The notes beneath the pieces were generated by a model. It was not told the DNA's origin. It was given only the letters and a program-made list of their open reading frames with translations, and did no database searches. Position numbers and translations under genes: made by a program. Positions 37,922 to 46,637 of a DNA stretch of 64,000 nucleotides are shown piece after piece (the first letter of the stretch is position 1; the number at the start of each line of letters is the position of its first letter). The stretch covers positions 868,001-932,000 of the forward strand of contig NZ_FTNM01000001.1 in NCBI RefSeq assembly GCF_900156415.1, in the 5' to 3' direction. Source of the stretch: Pontibacter lucknowensis. GTDB lineage: Bacteria; Bacteroidota; Bacteroidia; Cytophagales; Hymenobacteraceae.

Positions 37922-37962
37922 AAAAGTCCGCTGCTAAGGTATAGCAGCGGACTTTTCGTTTT
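37922..37962. terminator. Bidirectional terminator between uvrA and DUF4142 gene, motif in the loop
   Basis: AAAAGTCCGCTGCTA (37922-37936) pairs with TAGCAGCGGACTTTT (37942-37956), 15 bp, followed by CGTTTTT. The loop AGGTA with the adjoining stem forms AAGGTATAG, the interspersed motif of this genome. Confidence 0.85.
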
Positions 37963-38534
37963 TAGATGCTTCCGAGTCTGTCTTCGAGTGCTTCGGCCTT
38001 CTGCAGGTGCTGCCGCAAGAGTGGTAGTTGCTTGGAGGCAAACTGCTTGACATCCATATTGATTGCGTTCTCTGCCATGTCTTCGTAGCGTTTCAGCAAA
38101 CGATTGTGCTCTTCGCGTATACGCTTGATGTAGGCCAGGTCAAATCCTATACCTGTTTCGCCACTCACTTCATTGTATACCTTCTGATGCGAACTGCCCA
38201 GTTCGTTAGGTACCACAAATTCGCCTTGAACAGCTACATCCTGCAGGTCTTCCATCACACGACGGTGACCTGTGCTCATATCCTGCGCCATTTCTTTTAC
38301 TTCGGGGCTGACAGCTCTCTCCAAAGCCAGGTCGCCGAGCTGCACCTGCAGCATATTTGCGCTGGTGGCCTCTGCTATAAACAGGGCGTCGTTTTTCATG
38401 CCTTGCACGCCAGCGGCCTCAAACTGCTCTACGCTCTGGGCGGCTGCCTGCTCTATGCTATCGTCTCCGCCACATGAGGTGCTGCCCAACAGCAATAGGG
38501 CGCTCGCCATATACACCGTAAATTTCCGAATCAT
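37962..38534 (-). CDS. DUF4142 lipoprotein (copy 2)
   Basis: 190 residues from Met at 38534 (Met at 38540 is an alternative), chosen for the signal MIRKFTVYMASALLLLGSTSC with lipobox STSC. The helical DUF4142 domain follows: FIAEATSANMLQVQLGDLAL, SPEVKEMAQDMSTGHRRVME, GFDLAYIKRIREEHNRLLK and NMDVKQFASKQLPLLRQHL. Family members are small ferritin-like-fold extracytoplasmic proteins of unknown function. It follows a paralogue on the same strand. Confidence 0.88.
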   Translation of the reverse strand: MIRKFTVYMASALLLLGSTSCGGDDSIEQAAAQSVEQFEAAGVQGMKNDALFIAEATSANMLQVQLGDLALERAVSPEVKEMAQDMSTGHRRVMEDLQDVAVQGEFVVPNELGSSHQKVYNEVSGETGIGFDLAYIKRIREEHNRLLKRYEDMAENAINMDVKQFASKQLPLLRQHLQKAEALEDRLGSI

Positions 38535-38553
38535 ACACATGGGTTTAAAACAG

Positions 38554-38586
38554 GAACATCTGCAACCATAAGGGCTGCAGATGCTC
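38554..38586 (-). terminator. Hairpin between the two DUF4142 genes
   Basis: CATCTGCAACC / GG-C-TGCAGATG arms (about 38557-38567 with 38573-38583) form an 11-bp stem, read on the minus strand before TTCCTGTTTT. It may partly terminate or stabilise the transcript of the upstream gene. Confidence 0.5.
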
Positions 38587-38623
38587 AAGATAGTCTTTTT
38601 ATAAAATAAATCAGAACAAGTGC

Positions 38624-39211
38624 TTAGTTATTACCAAGGCCGTCTCTGATCTGCTGGGCACGATCACGATGCTGGCGCAGCTTTGGAAGTGTCTTGCTGG
38701 CAAATGCCTTCACATCTGCATCTGCGTAGTTTTCATCTTCTGCCACATCCTCAAACATGCTGATGTCGCTATCGTGCGCGCTCACCATTTTGTCCATATA
38801 GTTTCTGTCAAACTCAGCACCTTGCTTGTCGCGCAAATCACGCATCTGGTCCATGTGCTCGTTGCTCATGCTGTCAGGCAGTGTGATGTTTTTGCTGGTT
38901 GCCAGCGTGCGCAGTTCGTCATTTGCCGCTGAGTGGTCCTTTACCATCATGGCGGCAAACTCCTTCACTTGTGGGTTGGTCGCACGTTCCTGCGCCAGTT
39001 TACCTGCCTCTACTTCCATCATGCTGCTGCTGGCTGCTTTGGTCACAAACTCAGAGGCCTCTACTCTTCGGTCCTCCATGGCAGTGTCCTCAAAGGTTTG
39101 TTCGGTGGCTTCCTGTGCCTGTTCTACGCTGTCGCTGCCCGAGCCGCCACAGGCCATTGTGCCGAACATAAAGGCACATGCCATTAATCCTGTTGTTGCA
39201 ATTCTTTTCAT
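38624..39211 (-). CDS. DUF4142 lipoprotein (copy 1)
   Basis: 195 residues. Signal MKRIATTGLMACAFMFGTMAC with lipobox TMAC. The DUF4142 core is SEFVTKAASSSMMEVEAGKL, NPQVKEFAAMMVKDHSAAND, AEFDRNYMDKMVSAHDSDIS and ADVKAFASKTLPKLRQHRDR. A glycine/serine- and glutamate-rich linker follows the cysteine. The two DUF4142 genes form a tandem pair with a hairpin between them. Confidence 0.9.
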   Translation of the reverse strand: MKRIATTGLMACAFMFGTMACGGSGSDSVEQAQEATEQTFEDTAMEDRRVEASEFVTKAASSSMMEVEAGKLAQERATNPQVKEFAAMMVKDHSAANDELRTLATSKNITLPDSMSNEHMDQMRDLRDKQGAEFDRNYMDKMVSAHDSDISMFEDVAEDENYADADVKAFASKTLPKLRQHRDRAQQIRDGLGNN

Positions 39212-39448
39212 AGTGTTATTTCTTGTTAATAGTAAAATAGTTTGAACAGATTGGTATACGCCCCTAATGCAATGTTGTTATATTATGTGCTTTTAATATA
39301 GTAGACACAGTCAAAAAACCGCTGTTTGGAGGATTTTTCGGGTTAAAGTGAGAGGGTATGCAACCCAGACGGAAAAGGCTACAACCATCTCAGGCATAAA
39401 ACGATATATACCTGAAACAAGCCTGCAACCCTTCTTAAGCCATACCTT

Positions 39449-40159
39449 ATGACACGACTATTGGCCTTGCGCCCCACCGCAGCTTTGGTATTCTTCTATT
39501 GTTTTATGATTTGTACCGCAACCCATGCACAGGTAACGGAGCAGGAAAGGGAGGATCGTGCCGAGATGGCTAACATTGACCGGGACCATGACAAGGTATT
39601 CAAGATACACCCGCTGCACTACGGAGAAGTCTTCGTTTCTTATGAAAAAGTGCGCGCACCCGGTATCAGTAACGAGTTCGGACTGAGCTATTTTTACAAA
39701 CTGCACATGAAGGGCGATGGCTGGTCAACTAATATAAAGGATGTGATGGGCATCGGCATCCGGATGAGTCAGCGTTACTATACCTCTAAGAAGAAACCTG
39801 CTCCTTTCGGCTTTTTCCACGGCCCTATGTTCAGCTACCGCTTCATTGTGTTTGAGCGCAATGTGTTTGACCTGCCGGACGTGCCGCCCAACGACCCTGA
39901 CTTCAGGTATGTAGGCCGGCTTTACCAGAATGTCATAGACCTGAGCTACCACCTTGGTTACCAGTTCCGGCTGGGCCGTCACTTTACCACAGAGCTGTCA
40001 GGAGGACTTGGAGGGCGGGTTAAGATTGCCAATGCCACCAACGGCGGAGACCTGATCAGGGAAAACATCATCGGGCATGTGGTGCATTCCGATGAAGGCG
40101 CCGTCTTCACGGTGGGGCCCTCTCCGCAGCTGAACTTCTCGATCGGCTATTCTTTCTGA
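39449..40159 (+). CDS. Exported beta-barrel-like protein of unknown function
   Basis: 236 residues. Signal peptide LLALRPTAALVFFYCFMICTATHAQ. After an acidic segment (TEQEREDRAEMANIDRDHDK) the chain alternates strands with aromatic girdle residues (HYGEVFVSYEKV; FGLSYFYKLHMK; GFFHGPMFSYRFIVFE; YHLGYQFRLGRHFTTELSGG; PQLNFSIGYSF), consistent with an 8-10-stranded outer-membrane barrel ending in aromatic F. No family name recognised. The stop abuts the stop of the minus-strand gene at 40160. Confidence 0.7.
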   Translation: MTRLLALRPTAALVFFYCFMICTATHAQVTEQEREDRAEMANIDRDHDKVFKIHPLHYGEVFVSYEKVRAPGISNEFGLSYFYKLHMKGDGWSTNIKDVMGIGIRMSQRYYTSKKKPAPFGFFHGPMFSYRFIVFERNVFDLPDVPPNDPDFRYVGRLYQNVIDLSYHLGYQFRLGRHFTTELSGGLGGRVKIANATNGGDLIRENIIGHVVHSDEGAVFTVGPSPQLNFSIGYSF

Positions 40160-40879
40160 TTACTTATTGATTTTGTTGAGCACGCTGTAAGCCATTAGTT
40201 TGTCGTTGCGGTAAGTTTCCGACTTGATCCAGCCGGTGCCGGGCACAAACCACTCTACCGTTTGCATGCGGGTACCGGGCATTTTCATTCCCATGGCACG
40301 GGTCTGCACCTCCATGTCCTGATTTATCTTGAAGCCTTCGTAGGTGCCGGCCGGCACCTCCAGCCGCTCTTTGTTGCCCACAGTGCGTCCTGTCACCTGC
40401 ATCGTGATCGTGCTCATGTTCTGGCCGCTGCCTTTGTCTATGACGTTGATGGTGAAGCTTCCGTCTTTGAGTTGCTGTCCCGGACTGAGGGAGGCCGGGT
40501 AGTCCATGTGGTCGCCCTCCATTTTAACTTCCATGTTCTTATAAGCTTCCATCATATCCGGGTTCATAAGCGAGCGCATGTCTATCCAGATGGAGCCGTT
40601 TTCGCAGCCTACCTGGTAGCTGCCTTCGTTGGCCATTTTGCCTTTCTCATCATACATCTGGGTATGAACCGTAGCCTCCAATTTATTGCCGTCGCGCCGC
40701 ACATCTGTCACCTTGTAAAGCATACGGCCTGTAAGTTTATTGCGCTGGTTGTAGTTGAGTATCTCGTACTCTGCATTTTCAGTTAACAGCATATAGCCGT
40801 TGCAGTCCTGCGCATGTGCAGGGGTGGTCAGCAATACCCATAGCAGTACAGTCGTGATGAGGAGAAACTGATTTTTCAT
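40160..40879 (-). CDS. Exported DUF3108/TapB-like protein
   Basis: 239 residues. Signal peptide (FLLITTVLLWVLLTTPAHAQ). The mature part begins with DCNGYMLLTENAEYEILNYN and is all beta-rich, with MLYKVTDVRRDGNKLEATVH and the late block VPAGTYEGFKINQDMEVQTR, WFVPGTGWIKSETYR, a pattern seen in DUF3108-like (TapB) periplasmic proteins. A role in periplasmic lipid or polysaccharide handling is sometimes proposed for relatives, not shown here. Transcribed alone. Confidence 0.7.
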   Translation of the reverse strand: MKNQFLLITTVLLWVLLTTPAHAQDCNGYMLLTENAEYEILNYNQRNKLTGRMLYKVTDVRRDGNKLEATVHTQMYDEKGKMANEGSYQVGCENGSIWIDMRSLMNPDMMEAYKNMEVKMEGDHMDYPASLSPGQQLKDGSFTINVIDKGSGQNMSTITMQVTGRTVGNKERLEVPAGTYEGFKINQDMEVQTRAMGMKMPGTRMQTVEWFVPGTGWIKSETYRNDKLMAYSVLNKINK

Positions 40880-41004
40880 AATTTTAAGCTAATTATTCCT
40901 TTGAATACTACTGTATGTATACTTGATGTAGTAGTTGTGTGCCCATCATATTTCAATTTATGTGTGAAAGGGCTGTTAGCATGGGCGAATGGCCTAAAAT
41001 GCGG

Positions 41005-41040
41005 GGTATAAAAAAAGCCGGACACTGGTTCCGGCTTCTA
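41005..41040 (-). terminator. Terminator of the paaG-like gene
   Basis: AAGCCGGA (41015-41022) pairs with TCCGGCTT (41030-41037); on the minus strand a run of seven T follows. Confidence 0.8.
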
Positions 41041-41068
41041 TACTTATGGTAAGGACTTATATGCTGGC

Positions 41069-41851
41069 CTAAGCACCCGTGAAGTTCGGCTTGCGCTTTT
41101 CGTTGAAGGCAGTAACTCCTTCCTTATAGTCTGCTGAGTTACCGGCTATTTTCTGGCAGTGCGCCTCGTAATCCAGCATCTCGTCCAAGGTGGAGTTAAA
41201 TGACTTGTTAAGCATCTTTTTCATCAGGCCTATCGCTTTGGTCGGTGCCACGGCATAACGGGCCGCCAGCTCAGCCACAGCAGCGTCGAGTTCTTCCGGT
41301 GCTACCACTTTGTTGACCATACCTAGCTGCAGGGCTTCTTCAGCGCCCACCTTGGAGCCAAGGGTACTCAACTCAAAGGCCTTAAGTGAACCCACCACAC
41401 GCGGCAGGAAGAAAGACGAGCCAGAGTCCAGCACCAGGCCCACGTTCACAAACACTTCGATCATACTGGCAGCAGTAGAGGCAACGATCAGGTCACAGGC
41501 TAAAGCAAGCGAGCAACCGGCACCTGCGGCCACACCATTTAGCTTGCAGATAATTGGCTTCGGAAGGTTTCGCATCGCCCGTATGATCGGGTTATACCTT
41601 TTCTCAAGCGACTCCGACAGGTCGCGCTTGTCGGCACTGGCGATGGCCTTAAGGTCCTGACCAGAGCAGAAGGCCTTACCGGCACCCGTCAGGATAACTA
41701 CCCGCACACTGTCGTCGCGCGTTACCTGCTTCAGAGCATCCTGCAGTTCGTAGCTCTGCTTGTCGTTAAACGCGTTGAAAACATCAGGTCTGTTCAGCGT
41801 GATGGTCGCGACGCCATCCTGCACGTTGTATAGCAAGCACTCGTAGTTCAT
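41069..41851 (-). CDS. Enoyl-CoA hydratase/isomerase, PaaG-like
   Basis: 260 residues. Crotonase fold: first oxyanion-hole region AFCSGQDLKAIA, second block LNGVAAGAGCSLALACDLIV, then SMIEVFVNVGLVLDSGSSFF-LPRVVG. The D-S-G and GSSFFLPR signature is typical of PaaG, which rearranges 2-(1,2-epoxy-1,2-dihydrophenyl)acetyl-CoA in aerobic phenylacetate degradation; ordinary crotonases have Glu at the catalytic place. Whether this organism carries the paa pathway cannot be seen. Own promoter and terminator. Confidence 0.85.
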   Translation of the reverse strand: MNYECLLYNVQDGVATITLNRPDVFNAFNDKQSYELQDALKQVTRDDSVRVVILTGAGKAFCSGQDLKAIASADKRDLSESLEKRYNPIIRAMRNLPKPIICKLNGVAAGAGCSLALACDLIVASTAASMIEVFVNVGLVLDSGSSFFLPRVVGSLKAFELSTLGSKVGAEEALQLGMVNKVVAPEELDAAVAELAARYAVAPTKAIGLMKKMLNKSFNSTLDEMLDYEAHCQKIAGNSADYKEGVTAFNEKRKPNFTGA

Positions 41852-41879
41852 GTTGTCGTTTGTTTATAGTAGAGATAAC

Positions 41880-41911
41880 CAAAGGTATAGATAATCACCC
41901 TGAAGAGCAAA
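41880..41911 (-). promoter_or_regulatory. Bacteroidota promoter for the paaG-like gene
   Basis: On the minus strand TTTG (41911-41908), 20-bp spacer, TACCTTTG (41887-41880): an exact fit to TTTG-N19..21-TAnnTTTG. The leader to the ATG would be about 22 nt. Confidence 0.65.
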
Positions 41912-41916
41912 AACCG

Positions 41917-42537
41917 CTATAATGCCACCATGCCTGCCATGAGCACCAGCACAAGCCCTGTCAGAAAGCCGGTATAGGCTTGCGCCGGGGTATGAGCATG
42001 CAACGCCAGCCTGGCTGAGAGCACTGCCCCAGATACCAGGATCAGCAATATGATAGGCATGAGCAAACCTGCTTCGGGCATCAGTTTGTTCACCAGCAAA
42101 AGCACACCTAAGGCCCCTCCCAGTCCGATGCCGTGCGCACTGATCTTCCAGAAGAAGGATACGAACCAGGCCACAAAGACAGATGCGGTGATCACCCCCA
42201 TTACAAAATAGAAAAGCTGATCAAAAACAGGCTCTGAGTAAAACAGATAAGTCGTGACCGCATAGCAAATAGCCGTGAACAAAAGCGGCTTGCTGCGCTG
42301 CTCGCGTCGGTCAATCTCATACGAGTCGATAAAACCGGTTTTGAACATCGCAAAAGCTCCTAGCCCGGGCACCATGAAGGTGCTGAAGAAGATCATGCTC
42401 AGCACAATCCAGCGGCTCTGGAGCGGAAGTGAGATAGAGGAAACCGGCAAAAAATATAGGATGATGACGAACAGATAGGTCGGCATCAGCAGTGGGTGAA
42501 ACGCAATAGACAAAAAGCGGGCAAGGGAGCGGTTCAA
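41917..42537 (-). CDS. PAP2-like membrane protein, degenerate active site
   Basis: 206 residues with about six membrane segments. The C-terminal half resembles PAP2 phosphatases: KISAHGIGLGG stands where PSGH is expected and SARLALHAHTPAQAYTG resembles SR-x5-H-x3-D, but the last Asp is Gln and the K-x6-RP motif is not seen. A phosphatase role is therefore doubtful; related Bacteroidota proteins are annotated as PAP2-family or hypothetical. It lies downstream of rpoN on the same strand, past a 140-bp repeat-rich spacer. Confidence 0.7.
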   Translation of the reverse strand: MNRSLARFLSIAFHPLLMPTYLFVIILYFLPVSSISLPLQSRWIVLSMIFFSTFMVPGLGAFAMFKTGFIDSYEIDRREQRSKPLLFTAICYAVTTYLFYSEPVFDQLFYFVMGVITASVFVAWFVSFFWKISAHGIGLGGALGVLLLVNKLMPEAGLLMPIILLILVSGAVLSARLALHAHTPAQAYTGFLTGLVLVLMAGMVAL

Positions 42538-42539
42538 GT

Positions 42540-42660
42540 AGAGTTTAGGAGTTTAAAAGTTTGGGAGTTGAGGAGTTAAAAAGTTCAGAAGGTTTCACTT
42601 GTAGAAACAGGTCGTGACTTGTCCAATCGTGCACCAAACAATCAGCAATCAACAATTTAC
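42540..42660. repeat. Interspersed GAGTTTAAAAGTTT / CAATCAACAA repeats
   Basis: GAGTTTAGGAGTTTAAAAG, then TTGGGAGTTGAGGAGTTAA: five GAGTT/AAGTT-type units, followed by AATCAGCAATCAACAA. Low-complexity strings of both kinds recur between genes in this phylum. It fills the gap between the PAP2-like gene and rpoN. Confidence 0.55.
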
Positions 42661-42678
42661 CCATTTAGACATCAACAG

Positions 42679-44127
42679 TTAAAGCTCCTTTCGCAAACGT
42701 GCTACAGGTATGTTGAGCTGCTCACGGTACTTGGCCACGGTACGGCGGGCAATGTTGTAGCCTTTATCGTTCAGGAGCTTTTCAATTTTCTCGTCGGACA
42801 GTGGCTTGCGCTTGTTCTCTTTGTCAATGATCTCTTTAAGAATATGCTTCACCTCACGGCTGCTGGCATCCTCACCAGAGTCAGTGGCTATACCTTCGGA
42901 GAAGAAGTACTTGAGCGGGTAAATACCGAACTCAGTTTGCACGGCTTTGCTGTTGGCAACACGGCTCACGGTACTGATGTCCATCCCGATCTCCTCGGCA
43001 ATATCTTTCAGAATCATCGGGCGCAATTGGCTTTCGTCGCCTTCCAAGAAGAAATCGTGCTGATATTTAATGATGGCCTCCATGGTGCGCAGCAGTGTGT
43101 TTTGGCGCTGGCGTATGGCGTCGATAAACCACTTGGCCGCATCCAGTTTCTGCTTCACAAAGGCCACCGTCTCCTTCAGCTTCTTATCCTTCTTGTCCGA
43201 CTTGTCGTAGGCATCGAACATATCGGCATAGGAGCGGCTGATGCGCAGGTCCGGGGCGTTGCGGGAGTTGAGCGACAGCTGCAGCTGCCCGTTTTCGTTC
43301 GTCAGGATGAAGTCAGGTATAATGTACTGCACCCGCGTCATGCCGGCACCGCTGCCACCTGGCTTCGGGTTAAGCTTGATGATGACGTCGATCGCTTTCT
43401 TCAGCTCTTCTTCCGATACGCCAAACTTGCTCTGTATCTTCTGGTAGTGCTTCTTGGTGAACTCGTCAAACGAGTCTTTGATGATGCGCTCAGCCAACCG
43501 GATGGTCTCGTCCTGCTCGCGGCGCTCGAGCTGCAGCAGCAGGCACTCCGGCAAATCACGTGCGCCTATACCTGCCGGATCAAAGGTCTGTATCATGTGC
43601 AGCACCTGCTCGATCTCCTCCTCCGTGGTCATCACGTTCTGAGAAAAAGCCAGGTCATTGGCAATAGAGCTCAGGTCGCGGCGGATGTACCCGTCGCTGT
43701 CGATGCTGCCTATGAGCTGCATCCCGATCGTGTACTGCTTGTCGTCGAGCTCCAGGAAGCCCAGCTGGTCCATCAGGTTGTCGGTGAGCGAAGTGGACAT
43801 GGCGATGGGCATTTCACGGTCATCGTCATCATCGCCACCGCGGTCGCCCTGCATCTTGTAGCCGCTTATCTCGTCATCGTTCAGGTAGTCATTGATGTCG
43901 ACATCGTCTTTGCCGTAGTCGTCATCGCTGTCGTAGTCGTCTGAGTCGGAGTCGCTGTATTCGTTTTCGGGCTCTTCACGGCCTTCTTCAAGCGCTGGAT
44001 TCACCTCCATCTCCTCTTTTATGCGCGCTTCGAGCTCAACAGTAGGTATCTGCAGCAGCTTGATAAATTGTATCTGCTGCGGCGATAACTTCTGGGATAA
44101 GAGTTGTCTTAAATCGAGTCGCTGCAT
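42679..44127 (-). CDS. rpoN: RNA polymerase sigma-54 factor
   Basis: 482 residues, full length. Region I at the N-terminus (LRQLLSQKLSPQQIQFIKLLQ) binds activator-primed polymerase; an acidic linker (SDSDSDDYDSDDDYGKDDVD) follows. The core-binding domain (~residues 120-320; FDPAGIGARDLPECLLLQLE) and the DNA-binding part with the RpoN box (ARRTVAKYREQLNIPVARLR) complete the protein. Sigma-54 transcription needs bacterial enhancer-binding proteins; none is encoded here, and no convincing -24/-12 promoter was found nearby. Confidence 0.95.
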   Translation of the reverse strand: MQRLDLRQLLSQKLSPQQIQFIKLLQIPTVELEARIKEEMEVNPALEEGREEPENEYSDSDSDDYDSDDDYGKDDVDINDYLNDDEISGYKMQGDRGGDDDDDREMPIAMSTSLTDNLMDQLGFLELDDKQYTIGMQLIGSIDSDGYIRRDLSSIANDLAFSQNVMTTEEEIEQVLHMIQTFDPAGIGARDLPECLLLQLERREQDETIRLAERIIKDSFDEFTKKHYQKIQSKFGVSEEELKKAIDVIIKLNPKPGGSGAGMTRVQYIIPDFILTNENGQLQLSLNSRNAPDLRISRSYADMFDAYDKSDKKDKKLKETVAFVKQKLDAAKWFIDAIRQRQNTLLRTMEAIIKYQHDFFLEGDESQLRPMILKDIAEEIGMDISTVSRVANSKAVQTEFGIYPLKYFFSEGIATDSGEDASSREVKHILKEIIDKENKRKPLSDEKIEKLLNDKGYNIARRTVAKYREQLNIPVARLRKEL

Positions 44128-44167
44128 AGTGGGTGAAAATGGATTCTGGCGCCTGTCAGTGCACCTT

Positions 44168-44200
44168 CAAATTTAGGATAATTTTACTCGCATTTACAAA
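44168..44200 (-). promoter_or_regulatory. Bacteroidota promoter for rpoN
   Basis: On the minus strand TTTG (44200-44197), 21-bp spacer, TAAATTTG (44175-44168), exact to consensus. The leader would be ~34 nt. Confidence 0.65.
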
Positions 44201-44315
44201 AAAGGTTAAAATATCGTTACTTTGAGGGATTATTGAAAAAGGGGCTATACCTAAGTGTCAACGCAGGTTAACTTGCCTGCTACTGAACTTTACCTAAGCA
44301 GATTAGAGTCGTCCC

Positions 44316-44349
44316 TTTGAAGGTGTTAGCGCATCTTTTTCTATCTTTT
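44316..44349 (+). promoter_or_regulatory. Candidate promoter for asnS
   Basis: TTTG (44316-44319), 22-bp spacer, TATCTTTT (44342-44349, 7 of 8 to consensus). The ~58-nt leader holds no obvious regulatory fold. Confidence 0.35.
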
Positions 44350-44415
44350 TTGAAGGGCAGAGAACTATACCCTAACTTATAATTTGTTCAGACACATTAC
44401 GCTACTAGAAATAAC

Positions 44416-45855
44416 ATGCAACGCACAAAAGTAAAAGAGCTACTGACGGGTGCCGGTGTAGGCAACGAGGTTTTATTGAAGGGCTGGGTACGCACCAAGC
44501 GCGGCAACAAATTTGTGAATTTCATCGCCGTGAACGACGGCTCCACGATACAGAACCTGCAGGTAGTAGCCGATGCCGAGAAATTTGGCGAGGATGCGCT
44601 GAAGGACGTAACCACCGGTGCTGCCGTAGCCATTACGGGGCAGCTGGTAGAGTCGCAGGGCAAGGGACAGGCCTACGAGATCATGGCCAATACGATTGAG
44701 GTGCTGGGCAAAGCCGATCCGGAAACCTATCCGCTGCAGAAGAAGGCGCACTCGCTGGAGTTTTTGCGAGAGATCGCTCACCTGCGCTTCCGTACCAATA
44801 CCTTCGGGGCCGTGTTCCGTGTGCGAAACTCTTTGGCTTTTGCCGTACACAGATTCTTCAACGAAAAAGGCTTCGTGTACATGCACACGCCGATCATCAC
44901 GGCCTCTGACGCAGAGGGCGCCGGTGAGATGTTCCGCGTGACCACGCTTGATCCGCAGAACCCGCCTGTTACCGAAAACGGACAGGTAAACTACGAAGAG
45001 GACTTCTTCGGCAAAGCAACCAACCTGACCGTATCTGGTCAACTGGAAGGCGAACTGGCAGCCATGGCTTTCAGCGATATCTATACCTTCGGACCGACCT
45101 TCCGGGCAGAGAACTCCAACACGGCCCGTCACCTGGCTGAGTTCTGGATGATCGAGCCGGAGATGGCTTTCTATGACCTGAAAATGAACGCTGACCTGGC
45201 CGAGGAGTTCATCAAGTACATCATCCGCTACGCGCTGGAGCACAACCGCGAGGACATTGAGTTCCTGGGCCAGCGCCTGACAGAGGAAGACAAGAGCAAG
45301 CCGCAGAACGAGCGCCAGGAAATGACCCTGCTTGAGAAGCTGGAGTTTGTAGTGAACAACGACTTTGAGCGTGTGACCTATACTGAAGCCATCGACATCC
45401 TGCTCAACTCGAACCACTACAAAAAGAAGAAATTCCAGTACGACGTGAAGTGGGGCATCGACCTGCAGAGTGAGCACGAGCGCTACCTGGTGGAGAAGCA
45501 TTTCAAGAAGCCGGTGATCGTAACCGACTATCCAAAAGACATCAAGGCCTTTTACATGCGTCTCAATGACGACGGCAAAACCGTGGCTGCTATGGACATC
45601 CTGGCGCCGGGCATCGGCGAGATCGTGGGTGGTTCGCAGCGTGAGGAGCGTATGGACATACTGGTGGAGCGCATGAAGAGCGTAGGTATACACGAGGAGG
45701 ACCTCTGGTGGTACCTGGATACCCGCCGTTTCGGAGGTTGTCCGCACGCCGGCTTTGGTCTGGGCTTCGAGCGCATGGTGCAGTTCGTGACCGGTATGGG
45801 CAACATCCGTGACGTGATTCCATTCCCTCGCACACCGAAGAACGCAGAGTTTTAA
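44416..45855 (+). CDS. asnS: Asparaginyl-tRNA synthetase
   Basis: 479 residues. Class IIb enzyme charging tRNA-Asn. N-terminal OB-fold anticodon-binding domain ([20 protein letters not shown]), then the class II catalytic domain with motif 2 ([28 protein letters not shown]) and motif 3 ([20 protein letters not shown]), ending in [11 protein letters not shown]. No truncation. A direct asparagine route with AsnRS means indirect Asp-tRNA amidation is not needed for this tRNA. A long opposite-strand frame is a shadow. Confidence 0.96.
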   Translation: MQRTKVKELLTGAGVGNEVLLKGWVRTKRGNKFVNFIAVNDGSTIQNLQVVADAEKFGEDALKDVTTGAAVAITGQLVESQGKGQAYEIMANTIEVLGKADPETYPLQKKAHSLEFLREIAHLRFRTNTFGAVFRVRNSLAFAVHRFFNEKGFVYMHTPIITASDAEGAGEMFRVTTLDPQNPPVTENGQVNYEEDFFGKATNLTVSGQLEGELAAMAFSDIYTFGPTFRAENSNTARHLAEFWMIEPEMAFYDLKMNADLAEEFIKYIIRYALEHNREDIEFLGQRLTEEDKSKPQNERQEMTLLEKLEFVVNNDFERVTYTEAIDILLNSNHYKKKKFQYDVKWGIDLQSEHERYLVEKHFKKPVIVTDYPKDIKAFYMRLNDDGKTVAAMDILAPGIGEIVGGSQREERMDILVERMKSVGIHEEDLWWYLDTRRFGGCPHAGFGLGFERMVQFVTGMGNIRDVIPFPRTPKNAEF

Positions 45856-45874
45856 CACAGGCTATACCTGTACA

Positions 45875-45917
45875 ACAAAAGAGCCCGGCTATACCTTAGC
45901 CGGGCTCTTTTGTTTTG
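45875..45917 (+). terminator. Terminator of asnS with motif-bearing loop
   Basis: ACAAAAGAGCCCGGCTA (45875-45891) pairs with TAGCCGGGCTCTTTTGT (45897-45913), 17-bp perfect stem, then TTTG. The loop TACCT with the stem ends gives CTATACCTTAG, a copy of the interspersed motif. Confidence 0.85.
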
Positions 45918-45978
45918 ACCTGAAAAAGCTATTCCGCGTTTACCTATCTTTATGCTGCTAACTTATTTCTAATTCTCT

Positions 45979-46566
45979 ATGCACAAACTCTACTTACTAC
46001 TCTTTACAGGACTCTTTACAGGACTCTTTTTGCTTTACTCTACTACGATGATGGCACAGGAGCAAGCCTCCTCTTCTGCAAAGAGGAAGTATACCAGTAT
46101 CAAAATAGGACCAAGCCTTACGGCTTTATCTCCCAAGGGCGAGCCCTGGTTTGGCGGACAAATTGGTGCCCATGCCGGCATCTCTTATCTCACCATGGAA
46201 AACGACTGGCTAGGTATACAGCTAGAAGCTCAGTATTCATTACAGGGAGCAAAGATAAACAGAGGCCACCTGCTGCTGCATTACCTGAATGTGCCAGTAC
46301 TTGCCAAAGTCTTTCTTGCTCCCAATGTAAGTTTACAAGGAGGTGCCTATGCAGGTCTGCTACTGTCTGAGCGTTATGAGTTTGAATCTTACTCTTCCAG
46401 GCCGAACATGAAAGGAGCAGATCACGGATTATTGTATGGGCTTACCTACGGAGATGAAGCCGGACTGACCTTTAGCCTTCGTCACCAGGTAGGCTTGGTC
46501 AAAGTAATACACGCTAAAAACCAAGTATTCCAACTATCCTTATCCTATTGCATCAGTAGCAAGTAG
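45979..46566 (+). CDS. Small outer-membrane beta-barrel protein
   Basis: 195 residues. The signal peptide contains an in-frame tandem 12-bp repeat (45999-46010 and 46011-46022, plus partial third copy) that encodes a repeated LFTG unit. The mature protein has porin-like strands (YTSIKIGPSLTALSPKGEPW; GIQLEAQYSLQGAKI; LHYLNVPVLAKVFLAPNVSL; GLTFSLRHQVGLVKVIHAK; FQLSLSYC) in the style of the outer-membrane beta-barrel (PorT-like) family, which is a common Bacteroidota fold. Function unknown. Confidence 0.75.
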   Translation: MHKLYLLLFTGLFTGLFLLYSTTMMAQEQASSSAKRKYTSIKIGPSLTALSPKGEPWFGGQIGAHAGISYLTMENDWLGIQLEAQYSLQGAKINRGHLLLHYLNVPVLAKVFLAPNVSLQGGAYAGLLLSERYEFESYSSRPNMKGADHGLLYGLTYGDEAGLTFSLRHQVGLVKVIHAKNQVFQLSLSYCISSK

Positions 46567-46637
46567 TGTTACTAATTTATCTTTTTGGCTAGAATTTTGC
46601 TATCACAACTAAGATTAATCCTTAATAAATTAAACTT

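Noticed and set aside
42619..43944. 441-codon open frame opposite rpoN
   Set aside because: No motif; rpoN is clear on the other strand.
44473..45858. 461-codon open frame opposite asnS
   Set aside because: No motif; asnS is complete on the plus strand.
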